The notes: generated by a model from the letters alone, not told the origin. Positions 1 to 8,082 are shown, counted from the first letter of the stretch. The stretch is DNA of 64,000 bases from Paenibacillus harenae DSM 16969 (GCF_000422465.1 NZ_KE383845.1:418241-482240), one strand, 5' to 3'. Made by a program: numbers and translations.

Positions 1-531
1 GACTACCTCGTTAAAGGAAAATCTCTCGCCGGGAAACACAACATAATTGTTTATCGCTTTAGCGGCAAGGCTGATATTATGCGCGCGGTTTTTGTTGCGG
101 TTGTTGTAATATGTAAAATACTGGCCGATTCTTTTGCTCTTGATGGACGCGATCAGCTCGCCGTCCACTCTCGGGTAGATCGTCTGCAAAGGCGCCTCCA
201 GCCTCGATGTTTCCCCTTCAAAAATAAAGCCGTAAAACTGCTCGGTGAACCTTCTGCGGTCAAGCTTAGCCCCCGCTTGCTCGGCAATAATTTTCCCTGC
301 CGGGTCAAGGGAAGCATTAACAGGCGCCCGAAATACGTTCTTATCCAGTTTATCCATCAGCTTCGTTAATTTATCGTCATCAACAATCGGCACTCCCGGC
401 AGCGGCAGCACATAATCGGTTCTTTTCGCCTCCGCAATGGCTTGCCCTTGCTTCTCGACAATTAACGGGTCGGAGAGAGTGAACTGCTGCGTGAGAAAAA
501 AAACCGATAGGATCCAATGAAGCTTCAACAT
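1..531 (-). CDS. VanW-family exported protein (3' end cut off by window)
   Basis: Reading the minus strand from the ATG at 531 gives 177 codons open to the window edge, so only the N-terminal part is present. The protein begins with a signal-peptide-like hydrophobic stretch (LHWILSVFFL) and a central region of the type that precedes VanW domains. It then enters the conserved VanW start: IGQYFTYYNNRNKNRAHN, followed by a segment like LAAKAINNYVVFPGERFSFN. VanW/YoaR proteins are exported cell-wall-associated proteins of unclear biochemical role, common in spore formers. It is divergent from the gene at 669, leaving a 137-bp intergenic region that should hold both promoters. Confidence 0.85.
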   Translation of the reverse strand, partial: MLKLHWILSVFFLTQQFTLSDPLIVEKQGQAIAEAKRTDYVLPLPGVPIVDDDKLTKLMDKLDKNVFRAPVNASLDPAGKIIAEQAGAKLDRRRFTEQFYGFIFEGETSRLEAPLQTIYPRVDGELIASIKSKRIGQYFTYYNNRNKNRAHNISLAAKAINNYVVFPGERFSFNEVV

Positions 532-668
532 GTATTCACATCCCGTAATAGTAGTAACTCCGATAGTATGAATCAAAAAACGACGACTCATACCACGTTT
601 CCGATCACATAAAACCGTACCGATTCGTCGAAAATAGGAAATAAAAAAAGGCGACCGGAGGGAATGGA

Positions 669-1985
669 ATGAAGCACAAGCAGAAACGACTATCGGCGTC
701 CTTGTCAGTGGACGCAACCGTTTACCCGCATTTTCTGAAGCAACTCATGAAGCAGGCTCATCGAAAAACGGTATCGAAGAGAATTTTAATATCATATAAG
801 CGTGGTACATATAAATTCTTAACATTTAATGTAATCCGGGCGGCTGTCCTAGCGGTCGCGGGATTCTTATTTGGGATGCTCCTGGTTGCTTCGGATAGAA
901 CGGCTGCTGCGCCGAAAATAATGCCTGCCGAAATTCTAATAACCGTGCAGGCCAGCCGGCAGGCGGCTTTCGTCAGCGAGCTCCGGATCGAAAGCCGTGA
1001 ATTGACCCAGGCTTTGATCAAAGCGGCAAAAGATAACGTGTCCGCCCCCCCTCTTATCCCTGATGTCGATATTCTGATTCGGCAGGACGGCACGCAAAGC
1101 GCCTACCGGTTAGAACCATCCGGAAATTTGTGGAATGAGACGACCTCCGTAAGGCTTGCGCTGCCCAAAGAAGCATCGGAGAAGCTCCTCAAATTAGCGA
1201 AAGGGCTGAGAGATCGGCACTATGGAAGGTTAATCGCATGGGATGACGCGGAGGGGCTTATCCCGAGAAAAAGTATTTTCACCGTAACTGATATCGATTC
1301 GGGGCTCACCTTCCGCGTACAGAGGCGGGCAGGCAGTGATCATGCCGACGTGCAGCCCGTGACGAAGGAGGATACTCGAATCATGAAGCATATTTACAGG
1401 GATAAATGGAGCTGGAAACGGAAGGCGGTGCTCGTGCATGCAGAAGGCAAGTGGATTGCCGCATCCATGAACGGCATGCCGCATGGCGGAGACGGCATTC
1501 CGGGAAACGGATTTTCCGGCCACTTCTGCATTCATTTTTATTTGAGCAGCACGCATAAGTCCGATCAGCCCGATCTTGCCCATCAGCTGATGGTTCATAA
1601 AGCAGCCGGCGATTTGCAGCCGTATTTCGACGCCGCGTCGCCGGTCGTGCTCGCCAAAACGGCGGTCGTCGTTATGAACCACCAGGATCCGGAGCTGCTT
1701 AGCCAGCTTGCCGAAGGGCTGCCGAAGGAAGAACTGGACAGGTTCGTTCTGGAAATGGAGCAATTGAGCTCCATTCAGGAGCAGCGCCGGAAGCGTGAAG
1801 GGAATGGATCAAACGGCGCGGATGAACAGGAGCCGGTCGGCGAGAGTCTATCGGCGAAGGTCACCGTACCGGTTACGATGGAGTCAAGAAACGGCTCGCA
1901 GCATAATACCCGCTGCCACTTTCAATTTAAACGCGAGTCTGTCCAGTCGCCTTGGAGATTTGAGCAAGCCAGACTGGGCGAATAG
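669..1985 (+). CDS. Membrane-anchored conserved protein of unknown function
   Basis: 438 residues. The start is supported by a GGAGGG site about 6 bp upstream. A basic N-terminal region of about 50 residues precedes one hydrophobic segment (about residues 55-75, VIRAAVLAVAGFLFGMLLVA), so the rest is probably extracytoplasmic. The middle part (about residues 200-320) has a conserved-looking block with SIFTVTDIDSGLTFRVQRR, HADVQPVTKEDTRIMK and MNGMPHGG...GHFCIHFYLSSTH. I recognise this arrangement only as a recurrent unnamed domain in Bacillus and Paenibacillus proteins. The C-terminus is charged and rich in Glu, Gln and Lys. No enzymatic function can be assigned. A hairpin terminator follows. 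Confidence 0.75.
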   Translation: MKHKQKRLSASLSVDATVYPHFLKQLMKQAHRKTVSKRILISYKRGTYKFLTFNVIRAAVLAVAGFLFGMLLVASDRTAAAPKIMPAEILITVQASRQAAFVSELRIESRELTQALIKAAKDNVSAPPLIPDVDILIRQDGTQSAYRLEPSGNLWNETTSVRLALPKEASEKLLKLAKGLRDRHYGRLIAWDDAEGLIPRKSIFTVTDIDSGLTFRVQRRAGSDHADVQPVTKEDTRIMKHIYRDKWSWKRKAVLVHAEGKWIAASMNGMPHGGDGIPGNGFSGHFCIHFYLSSTHKSDQPDLAHQLMVHKAAGDLQPYFDAASPVVLAKTAVVVMNHQDPELLSQLAEGLPKEELDRFVLEMEQLSSIQEQRRKREGNGSNGADEQEPVGESLSAKVTVPVTMESRNGSQHNTRCHFQFKRESVQSPWRFEQARLGE

Positions 1986-2030
1986 TACCAGGTAAGAAGC
2001 AAGAGGATTTTTTCCGTCTTCATAAGAAGG

Positions 2031-2063
2031 AAATAACGCTGCTTTCATCCAGCGTTATTTTCT
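2031..2063 (+). terminator. Rho-independent terminator
   Basis: An 11-bp perfect inverted repeat (arms 2031-2041 and 2050-2060, AAATAACGCTG / CAGCGTTATTT) with an 8-base loop, ending in a T-rich run on the plus strand. It lies 45 bp after the stop of the gene at 669-1985. Confidence 0.8.
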
Positions 2064-2152
2064 GTTGTCTGCTTTCCGGATTCTATGGAAAGAAGGACAA
2101 AAGATTGATATACTGTCTTTGCATGCGTAAATGGACAAATGGGGGCATGAAT

Positions 2153-2509
2153 ATGTTTGCGAAGCGACTAAAGCAGATGAGGAAGAAGAGAAAATTGACC
2201 ATGCAAGAAGTGGCCGATTATGTAGGCGTTGCCAAAAGCACATATGCGGGTTATGAGTCGGGCTACCGCCAGCCGACGATAGAATCCATACAAACGATAT
2301 CGCGAAAATTGCATACATCGGCTGATTATTTGCTAGGTCTTACGGATTACTCCGAACTGCCGGCGGAAGTTAATCATAATGCAAAGGAATATTTAAACGT
2401 TGAGCAGCTTCATTGGGATGGGGTTCCTTTGGAAAGAGATGACCTGGAACTGATTCGGAGTTTGCTCGACCGCGTGCTCCGTGACCGAGTTTTACCGAAA
2501 GAAGAATAA
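2153..2509 (+). CDS. XRE-family transcriptional regulator
   Basis: 118 residues from the chosen ATG, which sits 7 bp after a GGGGG site. An in-frame ATG at 2147 is too close to that site. The N-terminal helix-turn-helix is of Cro/C1/SinR type: MFAKRLKQMRKKRKLTMQEV, then VAKSTYAGYESGYRQPTIES and a final helix with SADYLLGLTDY. The C-terminal tail of about 45 residues is acidic and could be an interaction segment. It is a single-gene unit between two terminators. Proteins of this size in Paenibacillaceae are often prophage-type or SinR-like repressors; its target cannot be told from the sequence. Confidence 0.88.
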   Translation: MFAKRLKQMRKKRKLTMQEVADYVGVAKSTYAGYESGYRQPTIESIQTISRKLHTSADYLLGLTDYSELPAEVNHNAKEYLNVEQLHWDGVPLERDDLELIRSLLDRVLRDRVLPKEE

Positions 2510-2974
2510 ACCGCATCTGACTATTTCAGTGATTTTCTTGATCAGGTTTTTGCCTTATCGCTTGGACATAAGTAAAACTTTACTCTTCTGCACCTTCTAA
2601 TATAATGATTGCTAATGCAGCAATTTAAAGATAGGAAACAGGTCGGTTAATGGTGAATCACACCGGTAACCGACCTGTTTTTGCATGCAGTACCCTTCGC
2701 TCTACTCCAATTACTGCGATTCAGCAGCCTCTCTCCTCGATTATCCAAAAAAAGTGCCCATTCCCGAATTGCGGCAATATTCGAAAGCGCTTGCCATTCG
2801 GAACAGAACACCTTGCCCGCTTTGTGAATATAATTGACAGAGCGATGTATCAGATAGGCAAGTTTTTGTATCCGCTTTCATATCTTTTACTAGGGGGATT
2901 CGCCCAATTTTGCAGCCAGTTCTGAAGATGTCGTTCAAATGGATGGCCATGTGCAAATAAGGAGGAATAATGGC
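2510..2974. other. Intergenic region with one terminator
   Basis: This 465-bp stretch between the XRE gene and the GH5-like gene contains the strong hairpin at 2636-2684. The open frame at 2650-2925 overlaps that hairpin, has no ribosome site and no recognisable composition, so I do not call it a gene. The rest should hold the promoter of the hydrolase gene; no clear -35/-10 pair was resolved. Confidence 0.5.
2636..2684 (+). terminator. Strong 14-bp hairpin terminator
   Basis: Perfect inverted repeat with arms at 2636-2649 and 2667-2680 (AAACAGGTCGGTTA and its complement), a 17-base loop, and the run TTTTT on the plus strand. The A-rich left flank means it may work in both directions. It lies about 130 bp after the XRE gene. 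Confidence 0.82.
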
Positions 2975-5317
2975 ATGAACAAATGGTTGAAACTCGTCAC
3001 CTTGGCCGTTATGCTGCTTTCGTACGATTCTTTTTTCAATTTATGGCCGGTTCGTGCACAAGCGGAATTCACAGACTATATTACGCGCAGCGGAGATACC
3101 TTGATGGAGGGGACGTCTACGTTTCGTTTTATCGGAACCAACGAGCCTTTATTGAACAGGGCATGGACTGATCCGTCAGAAATCGAGGATGCGATTCGCG
3201 CGGCCGGCAGCTCAGGGATGAACGTCATTCGCTTGTATCCGTTTGAAGTGAAAATGAGCAGCGATTCCCCGGGAACTTTCCGACATGTGATGGGGCCGAA
3301 CGATTATAATGAAAGCGCATTCAAACTGCTTGATAAAATTGTTCAACTGGCAAACCAGCACAATATTCGGCTTATTGTGCCTTTCGTGGATAAGTACAAC
3401 TATATCGGAGGAATTGCCGATTGGGCTGCCTTCCGCGGGAAAACGGCGAATGATTTTTGGAGCGATCCTGCCTTGAAGCAGGATTTCAAACATTTCATTC
3501 AATTTGTAATTAATCGGACCAATACGTATACGGGCGTGCAGTACAAAAACGATAAAGCCATTCTGGCATGGCAGTTGGGAAACGAGCTTCCCTCGACGGA
3601 TAGTTGGGTAAGCGAGATGGCTGCGTATGTAAAGAGTCTTGATTCCAACCACCTTCTAGCCGACGGAGGATATGTTCGTGCACAGGGGATAAGGACCAAT
3701 GCGCTGAATGACAATCATATCGATATGATTGTTCCGCACATTTACAAATACCACAATGTCGATATGGTTGCAAAACTCATGGAGTGGAGAGACAAAACCA
3801 AAGGAAAAAAAGCTTTGATTATCGGCGAATTCGGCGACTACTCCCCCACGGAAACCGAACAGCTCTTGGACATCGTTCAGAACAATGGAACGTCAGGCGC
3901 CATGTTCTGGGGCAGCATGCATCATCACAAGATGGGCGGATGGCATTGGCCTCCGGTCGGCGCGTGGTCCTATTTGCGCTATCCCGGCTTCTCGTCCGGC
4001 GATTGGGCGAACGAATCGGCCACCATCGACTTGCTGCGCATGTATGCCTACTCGATGAAAGGCTCGGCCGTTCCTCATTGGCCGACGCCGGAAGCGCCTG
4101 TCATGTTCCCTGTCGATTCCGTGCATACCCTCTCCTGGATGGGCGTCTCGGGGGCAAGCGCTTATGACATTGAACGTTCGACAAGTTCTTCCGGTCCATG
4201 GACAGCAGTTGGCAGCGATGTGACGGACGATGTTACCGTACCGCGTCATCATACGTTTACCGCACCGATTTTCGACGATGCATCCGCTGAGGACGGCAAC
4301 AGCTATTACTATAGGGTAAAAGCGAAAAACAGGCACGGTTCCTATTCTCCGTATTCCAACATCATCGGTCCGGTAACGGCGAAAAACGGGACCATTGTCG
4401 ATCAAGAAAGCAGCGGCTATACCGAGACCGGAACATGGGGGACCAGTTCGCTTGGCGGCAGCTACGGCGGCAGTTCCCGTTACAGCAGTACCGTTGGAAG
4501 TACGGCTACGTGGAGACCGAACCTGAAGACGCCGGGATACTACAATGTGTATGTGAGGTATCCGTACCATCAAGGTTCAACGAAGTATGCCCAATATTCG
4601 GTCTATCACAATGGCGTGACGAACACGTTATCCATCAACCAGACGACCATAGCGGGCGGCCGGTGGCGACTGATCGATACGGTGTATTTCGCTGGCGGAC
4701 CGGAAGAATACGTGAAGTTGACGACCGTTGGAGGCGGTTCCAACTTCAGGGCCGATGCGGTCATGTTTGAACCGCAAAGTTTTGGTGACAGCTTCCAAAA
4801 TAATAGTTCCGGCAGCTGGACTCCTTTGAGTGGCAGTTGGTCCTTGGGCGAAGACGTAAGTCACGACAGCATTCCCATCGTTAATAAAGTGTTGAAACAA
4901 TCGGCAGCCGGAATTGCCGAAACCGTTATCGGTTCGACCTACTCCGACGCCACCATAACCGTAGCCTTTAAAGCGTATGACAACCATACGGCCAACGCTT
5001 CTACCGGCTTGGTTGTCCGGGCAAATTCGGATTTCTCCAACAAGTACACCCTGCGCCTCAATTATGATCTGAATAAAGTCCAACTGTACAAAAAACTAGG
5101 AAATATTTGGACCAACATCGGGGAAGCGAGTATGATAGCAACTCCAGGCACTTGGTATGTGCTTAAGCTGGAGATGAAAGGAAGCTCATTTAAAGCTTAC
5201 GTGGACGGCGTGGAAAAAATCAGCGTTAGCGACTCCAGCTTGACCGGCGGCTACATCGGTTTGCGGACGTACGATCAGACCGCTGTTTTCGATAATATCC
5301 TTATTTCGTCGAACTGA
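2975..5317 (+). CDS. Secreted GH5-like (mannanase/cellulase type) glycoside hydrolase with accessory domains
   Basis: 780 residues from the ATG at 2975, which has AGGAGG 9 bp upstream; the first 30 residues are a signal peptide. The catalytic (beta/alpha)8 domain covers about residues 35-370. The proton-donor Glu is in WQLGNELP and the nucleophile Glu in IIGEFGDY, the clan GH-A pattern closest to GH5 mannan/cellulose hydrolases. After it come a fibronectin type III-like domain (about 375-470), a golvesin-C-like domain ending in FRADAVMFEP (about 475-610), and a C-terminal LamG/DUF1080-like jelly roll (about 615-780) that probably binds polysaccharide. Exact substrate is not decidable. It converges on the lasso genes and shares the terminator at 5329-5376. 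Confidence 0.85.
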   Translation: MNKWLKLVTLAVMLLSYDSFFNLWPVRAQAEFTDYITRSGDTLMEGTSTFRFIGTNEPLLNRAWTDPSEIEDAIRAAGSSGMNVIRLYPFEVKMSSDSPGTFRHVMGPNDYNESAFKLLDKIVQLANQHNIRLIVPFVDKYNYIGGIADWAAFRGKTANDFWSDPALKQDFKHFIQFVINRTNTYTGVQYKNDKAILAWQLGNELPSTDSWVSEMAAYVKSLDSNHLLADGGYVRAQGIRTNALNDNHIDMIVPHIYKYHNVDMVAKLMEWRDKTKGKKALIIGEFGDYSPTETEQLLDIVQNNGTSGAMFWGSMHHHKMGGWHWPPVGAWSYLRYPGFSSGDWANESATIDLLRMYAYSMKGSAVPHWPTPEAPVMFPVDSVHTLSWMGVSGASAYDIERSTSSSGPWTAVGSDVTDDVTVPRHHTFTAPIFDDASAEDGNSYYYRVKAKNRHGSYSPYSNIIGPVTAKNGTIVDQESSGYTETGTWGTSSLGGSYGGSSRYSSTVGSTATWRPNLKTPGYYNVYVRYPYHQGSTKYAQYSVYHNGVTNTLSINQTTIAGGRWRLIDTVYFAGGPEEYVKLTTVGGGSNFRADAVMFEPQSFGDSFQNNSSGSWTPLSGSWSLGEDVSHDSIPIVNKVLKQSAAGIAETVIGSTYSDATITVAFKAYDNHTANASTGLVVRANSDFSNKYTLRLNYDLNKVQLYKKLGNIWTNIGEASMIATPGTWYVLKLEMKGSSFKAYVDGVEKISVSDSSLTGGYIGLRTYDQTAVFDNILISSN

Positions 5318-5328
5318 CCGGAACGCAA

Positions 5329-5376
5329 AAAGCGCCGTAAAGGCACAGCCGAAGCTGTGATCCTTTACGGCGCTTT
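5329..5376 (-). terminator. Bidirectional terminator at end of lasso cluster
   Basis: A 15-bp perfect stem (5329-5343 with 5362-5376, AAAGCGCCGTAAAGG) carries an inner 6-bp stem CACAGC-CGAA-GCTGTG (5344-5359). On the minus strand it is followed by TTTTT, so it closes the lasso transcript. On the plus strand it serves the GH5-like gene with a shorter T run. Confidence 0.9.
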
Positions 5377-5404
5377 CTGACGTAGAAGCTAAATGCGATA
5401 AATC

Positions 5405-5542
5405 CTAGGAATCGTACACGTCGAGGTCTACGAGCTTGCCGTCAACGTAAGTAAAGTCCATTTTCGATACGCCAAAGCCTGCCATCGTCTCGGATACGTT
5501 CATCACTTCCAGGGAAAGTGCCGTCCATTGTTTTTTCTCCAT
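5405..5542 (-). CDS. Lasso peptide precursor 3 (45 aa)
   Basis: 45 codons with an ideal ribosome site (GAAAGGAGGTG, 7-8 bp before the ATG). Leader residues 1-20 are MEKKQWTALSLEVMNVSETM, with the conserved Thr two residues before the cleavage point (ETM|A). The predicted core starts at Ala21: ring segment AGFGVSKMD, closed by Ala1 to Asp9, and tail segment FTYVDGKLVDLDVYDS. The ring size and the Tyr-Asp-Ser end resemble paeninodin (known), so C-terminal Ser phosphorylation is inferred. It differs from precursor 2 at three residues (Gln5, Asn15 and Met28, the last at core position 8). It is the last gene before the terminator at 5376. Confidence 0.9.
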   Translation of the reverse strand: MEKKQWTALSLEVMNVSETMAGFGVSKMDFTYVDGKLVDLDVYDS

Positions 5543-5584
5543 GTTATTCCACCTCCTTTCAAGTGCAATTCATATTCCGATTTC

Positions 5585-5671
5585 TGCCGCCTGAAGAAAC
5601 CGATAGGCTATCTAGCAGTATATAAGTATATTTAAGCGAGGCCTACAGTCTGCTCCGGCTTTAGGGCCGAA
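5585..5671 (-). pseudogene. Decayed 3' end of a third lasso cyclase gene
   Basis: On the minus strand this stretch aligns base for base with the last ~29 codons of the cyclase gene at 5845-7767. Translated, it begins SALKPEQ, matching SAIKPEQ of that cyclase. In-frame stops follow (GLA*, TAR*) and then a segment matching AYRFLKRMK with changes. Most positions still match by eye. It lies directly after the stop of precursor 2 and directly before precursor 3, where an intact cyclase lies before each of the other precursors. Inference: a third cyclase-precursor cassette lost nearly all of its cyclase. Confidence 0.8.
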
Positions 5672-5676
5672 GAATC

Positions 5677-5814
5677 CTAGGAATCATAAACATCGAGGTC
5701 TACGAGCTTGCCGTCAACATAAGTAAAGTCGATTTTCGAAACACCAAAACCAGCCATAGTTTCGGATACTTCCATCACTTCCAGAGAAAGAGCCGTCCAT
5801 TCTTTTTTCTCCAT
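5677..5814 (-). CDS. Lasso peptide precursor 2 (45 aa)
   Basis: 45 codons, ribosome site GAAAGGAGGTG just upstream, 30 bp after the stop of cyclase 2. Leader residues 1-20 are MEKKEWTALSLEVMEVSETM, with Thr at -2. The core begins at Ala21: ring segment AGFGVSKID (Ala1-Asp9 isopeptide predicted) and tail segment FTYVDGKLVDLDVYDS, 25 residues in all. Bulky tail residues for steric locking could be Phe10, Tyr12 or the later Tyr. The leader has Trp where many lasso leaders have the Tyr of a YxxP motif, and the Pro is absent. The C-terminal Ser after Asp suggests it is a substrate of the HPr-kinase-like enzyme. Confidence 0.92.
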   Translation of the reverse strand: MEKKEWTALSLEVMEVSETMAGFGVSKIDFTYVDGKLVDLDVYDS

Positions 5815-5844
5815 TTATTTCACCTCCTTTCAAGTGCCGTTTCC

Positions 5845-7767
5845 CTACTTCATGCGTTTGAGAAAACGATAGGCAATCAAGCTGCGCATAAGCAGCTTTA
5901 AGTGAGGATCGTCAGCCTGCTCCGGTTTTATGGCCGAACCTGCCATGTCCATCGATTCCTTCACTTGCATCAGATTCAAGTAGCGGGAAGCCTGCTCATC
6001 CTTGCACAGTGTTCGTAGCTCTTCTCTGATAGACGGCCACCGCGGTATAATCCGGTGTACCCAATCCATCCCTTGAACGCCTCGCGTCCGCTGATTCAAT
6101 CGAACCTTGTCCGGCAAAATATCTTTAGTTGCTCTTCGGATAAGAGAACGCCCGTAACCATCCTTCACATATTGCTCCACCGGGATCGACAAACAAAATT
6201 TAATCAAGCGTACATCGCTGGTTGCATCCCGTTCCCATATTCCCAGCCGGTAGGAGGACTTCGCCGAAATCGTGCCCTGCATGCTTAATACCGCCTGATT
6301 GCTGAAATAATCCTCGCGTTCCCTCAGCATTTGATACGTTGACTCCCGCAAGCCGACATCATATTGCGACAGCTTCTCGAATATCCCGGTGCTCCTTGCA
6401 AAATCAGCTTGAATGATCGGGGGGACTCCCGGTTGAAACGGGGAAGCCCTTTCCGGAAAAACCTGCTGCCTTATGGCGCGGACGATTCGTTTCCGACCGG
6501 TCCCCAGCCGTCTGCCGTACATGGAAATCTCACGGTATAATTGAATCCACTGGAGCTTCTTCAGCAGCAAGCCGTAATAACCGATGGCAGAGCCCCAGGA
6601 TACGGAGTAATTCCCCCGGGCGCCTGTGAGCAGCACTCCTACTCCTTGACGCGCCGCTTCTTCATGAATGCCTTTAACCCAGAATGTATTTTCGAAATTT
6701 TTATAAGGCCCTTCTAAACGGTCCGTCCATGCGTCAATCTCGGTAAAAGGACTTATTCCAGGAAAATCCAAGAAGTTAGCCTTCATATTTCCCACATAAT
6801 CAACGATTGACTGGATATAGGGACTTTCATCCGCAAACATGCTTCTGGGCGTCCAATCGATGAAATCCCGCTCGGGAATATAGCTGTAGGCTTGTAAGCT
6901 CTTGCCTTCCTTTGCGAGCATCCTCGCCGCGAATCCAGACACCGAGCCGGAATCGAGTCCCCCGCTCAGGGTGACTCCCACCTGCTTGAAGGTGCGCAAT
7001 CTGGAGCGAACCGATTCTTGAAAAATTTCCTGGAAGGCCTCCGCATATTCGTCATCAGAGCCCAAGGATAGACTCTCTTCCGGCATTAATGAGCCATACG
7101 TTGTAACCGTTAGCTTACCCTCTTGCAAAGTAAAAGCGTGTGCCGGAGGCAGCTGCATAACATCTGCATAATAAGTCGTATGGACATCGACGGCATCTAA
7201 TAGCGTCGGTATCGCCAAAAATTCGGCAAATCTCTCTTCGCATAATCTCTTATCAATTCCCGTTAGGGCGAATAGCGGATGGATTACACTGCAGAACGAG
7301 AATCGATTCGAACCGCGGTGATAGTACAGTGTTCTGCTGCCGAGCAGATCTCTCGCTCCATACAGCAAATCCCTGCCTGCATCCCATATAACGAAGGCGA
7401 AATCCCCAATAAGATACCGCGGCGTCTCCGGCCCCCATTTGCGATAAGCCAGCAGAATGAGCTCACTGTCCGTTATCCCGCTTCTTCTGTCTCGGCCAAT
7501 CCCAAGCTTCTCGAATAATTGTCCGCGATTGTCAAGGATTGCATCAGCCGTTATCACCAGTCCGGATTGCTCATCCCGGTAAGGAAGCCGTTCATCAACC
7601 GATTCCGGCGTTATCCATTGTGACCGGCAGCCGAGAAGAGCCGATGGATCCTCCCATGTCTCAAAGGCATTTCCGGGGAAATGCTGCACGGCTTCCATGA
7701 AATCTGCAGTACCATCGGATGGATGCAGAGGCCTATCGAATTGTATAACACCGGCAATAACGCTCAT
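5845..7767 (-). CDS. Lasso macrolactam synthetase (C protein) 2, asparagine-synthetase-like
   Basis: 640 residues from the ATG at 7767, chosen because it aligns with the start of the other cyclase (MSVIAGVIQF versus MSAITGVIHF). The frame is open upstream to 7815, but that extension lies against the hairpin at 7817-7876. It has an N-terminal Ntn/GATase-II-like domain (about 1-200), then an Asn-synthetase domain with the PP-loop LSGGLDSG near residue 260. Known role of the family: adenylates the Asp side chain of the core and joins it to the free N-terminus, making the lasso ring. Position 2 is Ser, not the Cys nucleophile of true AsnB. The gene directly precedes precursor 2, its likely substrate. 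Confidence 0.93.
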   Translation of the reverse strand: MSVIAGVIQFDRPLHPSDGTADFMEAVQHFPGNAFETWEDPSALLGCRSQWITPESVDERLPYRDEQSGLVITADAILDNRGQLFEKLGIGRDRRSGITDSELILLAYRKWGPETPRYLIGDFAFVIWDAGRDLLYGARDLLGSRTLYYHRGSNRFSFCSVIHPLFALTGIDKRLCEERFAEFLAIPTLLDAVDVHTTYYADVMQLPPAHAFTLQEGKLTVTTYGSLMPEESLSLGSDDEYAEAFQEIFQESVRSRLRTFKQVGVTLSGGLDSGSVSGFAARMLAKEGKSLQAYSYIPERDFIDWTPRSMFADESPYIQSIVDYVGNMKANFLDFPGISPFTEIDAWTDRLEGPYKNFENTFWVKGIHEEAARQGVGVLLTGARGNYSVSWGSAIGYYGLLLKKLQWIQLYREISMYGRRLGTGRKRIVRAIRQQVFPERASPFQPGVPPIIQADFARSTGIFEKLSQYDVGLRESTYQMLREREDYFSNQAVLSMQGTISAKSSYRLGIWERDATSDVRLIKFCLSIPVEQYVKDGYGRSLIRRATKDILPDKVRLNQRTRGVQGMDWVHRIIPRWPSIREELRTLCKDEQASRYLNLMQVKESMDMAGSAIKPEQADDPHLKLLMRSLIAYRFLKRMK

Positions 7768-7816
7768 GCAATCACACCCCCTTGATTTATAATTCATTAC
7801 ACCTATTTCTTCCATA

Positions 7817-7902
7817 CCCTCTTAACGATAAAGAAAGATTCCGTGAACATATACCTTTCTTTATCGTTAAGAAGGGCCCTTATCCGTTAAAAAGATAAGG
7901 GC
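7817..7902 (-). promoter_or_regulatory. Two consecutive stem-loops between precursor 1 and cyclase 2
   Basis: In transcription order there is first a perfect 10-bp stem (7893-7902 with 7875-7884, GGCCCTTATC and its complement, 8-base loop), then a longer stem of 17 perfect bp (7821-7837 with 7855-7871, core CTTAACGATAAAGAAAG) extended by CCCT/AGGG. No long U run follows either on the minus strand. They therefore look like partial terminators, or processing and stability elements, that would keep more message for precursor 1 than for cyclase 2. That is a common logic in RiPP operons and here an inference. Confidence 0.7.
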
Positions 7903-7935
7903 CTATGAAAATAGCGGGACTAGCGGCAAGTCATC

Positions 7936-8082
7936 CTAGGATTCTTCAGCATGAGGGTGACCATTATTGTTGCCTTTGCCGTTTCTGTCAGGATAGATTC
8001 CATTTGGTCCACCCATGGTCGCGCTGACATCAAGGAGTTCCAACGTCAGTGGCTGCCATTCTTTCTTCATTTCCTTTATCAT
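7936..8082 (-). CDS. Lasso peptide precursor 1 (48 aa), divergent core
   Basis: 48 codons from the ATG at 8082, which follows GAAAGGAGGTG with an 8-bp spacer; an internal Met at 8070 is less well placed. Leader residues 1-23 start MIKEMKKEWQPLTLELLD and end VSATM, with Thr at -2. The core begins at Gly24: ring segment GGPNGIYPD (Gly1-Asp9) and tail segment RNGKGNNNGHPHAEES. The core is unlike precursors 2 and 3 but keeps the Asp9 ring, the 25-residue length and a final Ser after acidic residues. The Asn/Gly run and His-Pro-His in the tail are unusual. It follows cyclase 1 by 27 bp, suggesting that pair works together. Confidence 0.9.
   Translation of the reverse strand: MIKEMKKEWQPLTLELLDVSATMGGPNGIYPDRNGKGNNNGHPHAEES

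Noticed and set aside
2650..2925. Open frame of 91 codons on the plus strand
   Set aside because: It begins inside a terminator hairpin, has no ribosome site and no recognisable protein pattern.
3893..4573. 226-codon minus-strand frame inside the GH5-like gene
   Set aside because: Antisense shadow of a gene with clear catalytic motifs; no ribosome site and no family match.
7768..7815. Upstream extension of cyclase 2 (17 extra codons)
   Set aside because: The extension has no counterpart in the paralogous cyclase, lies against the long hairpin, and the ATG at 7767 has its own G-rich site and the conserved MSxIxGVI start.
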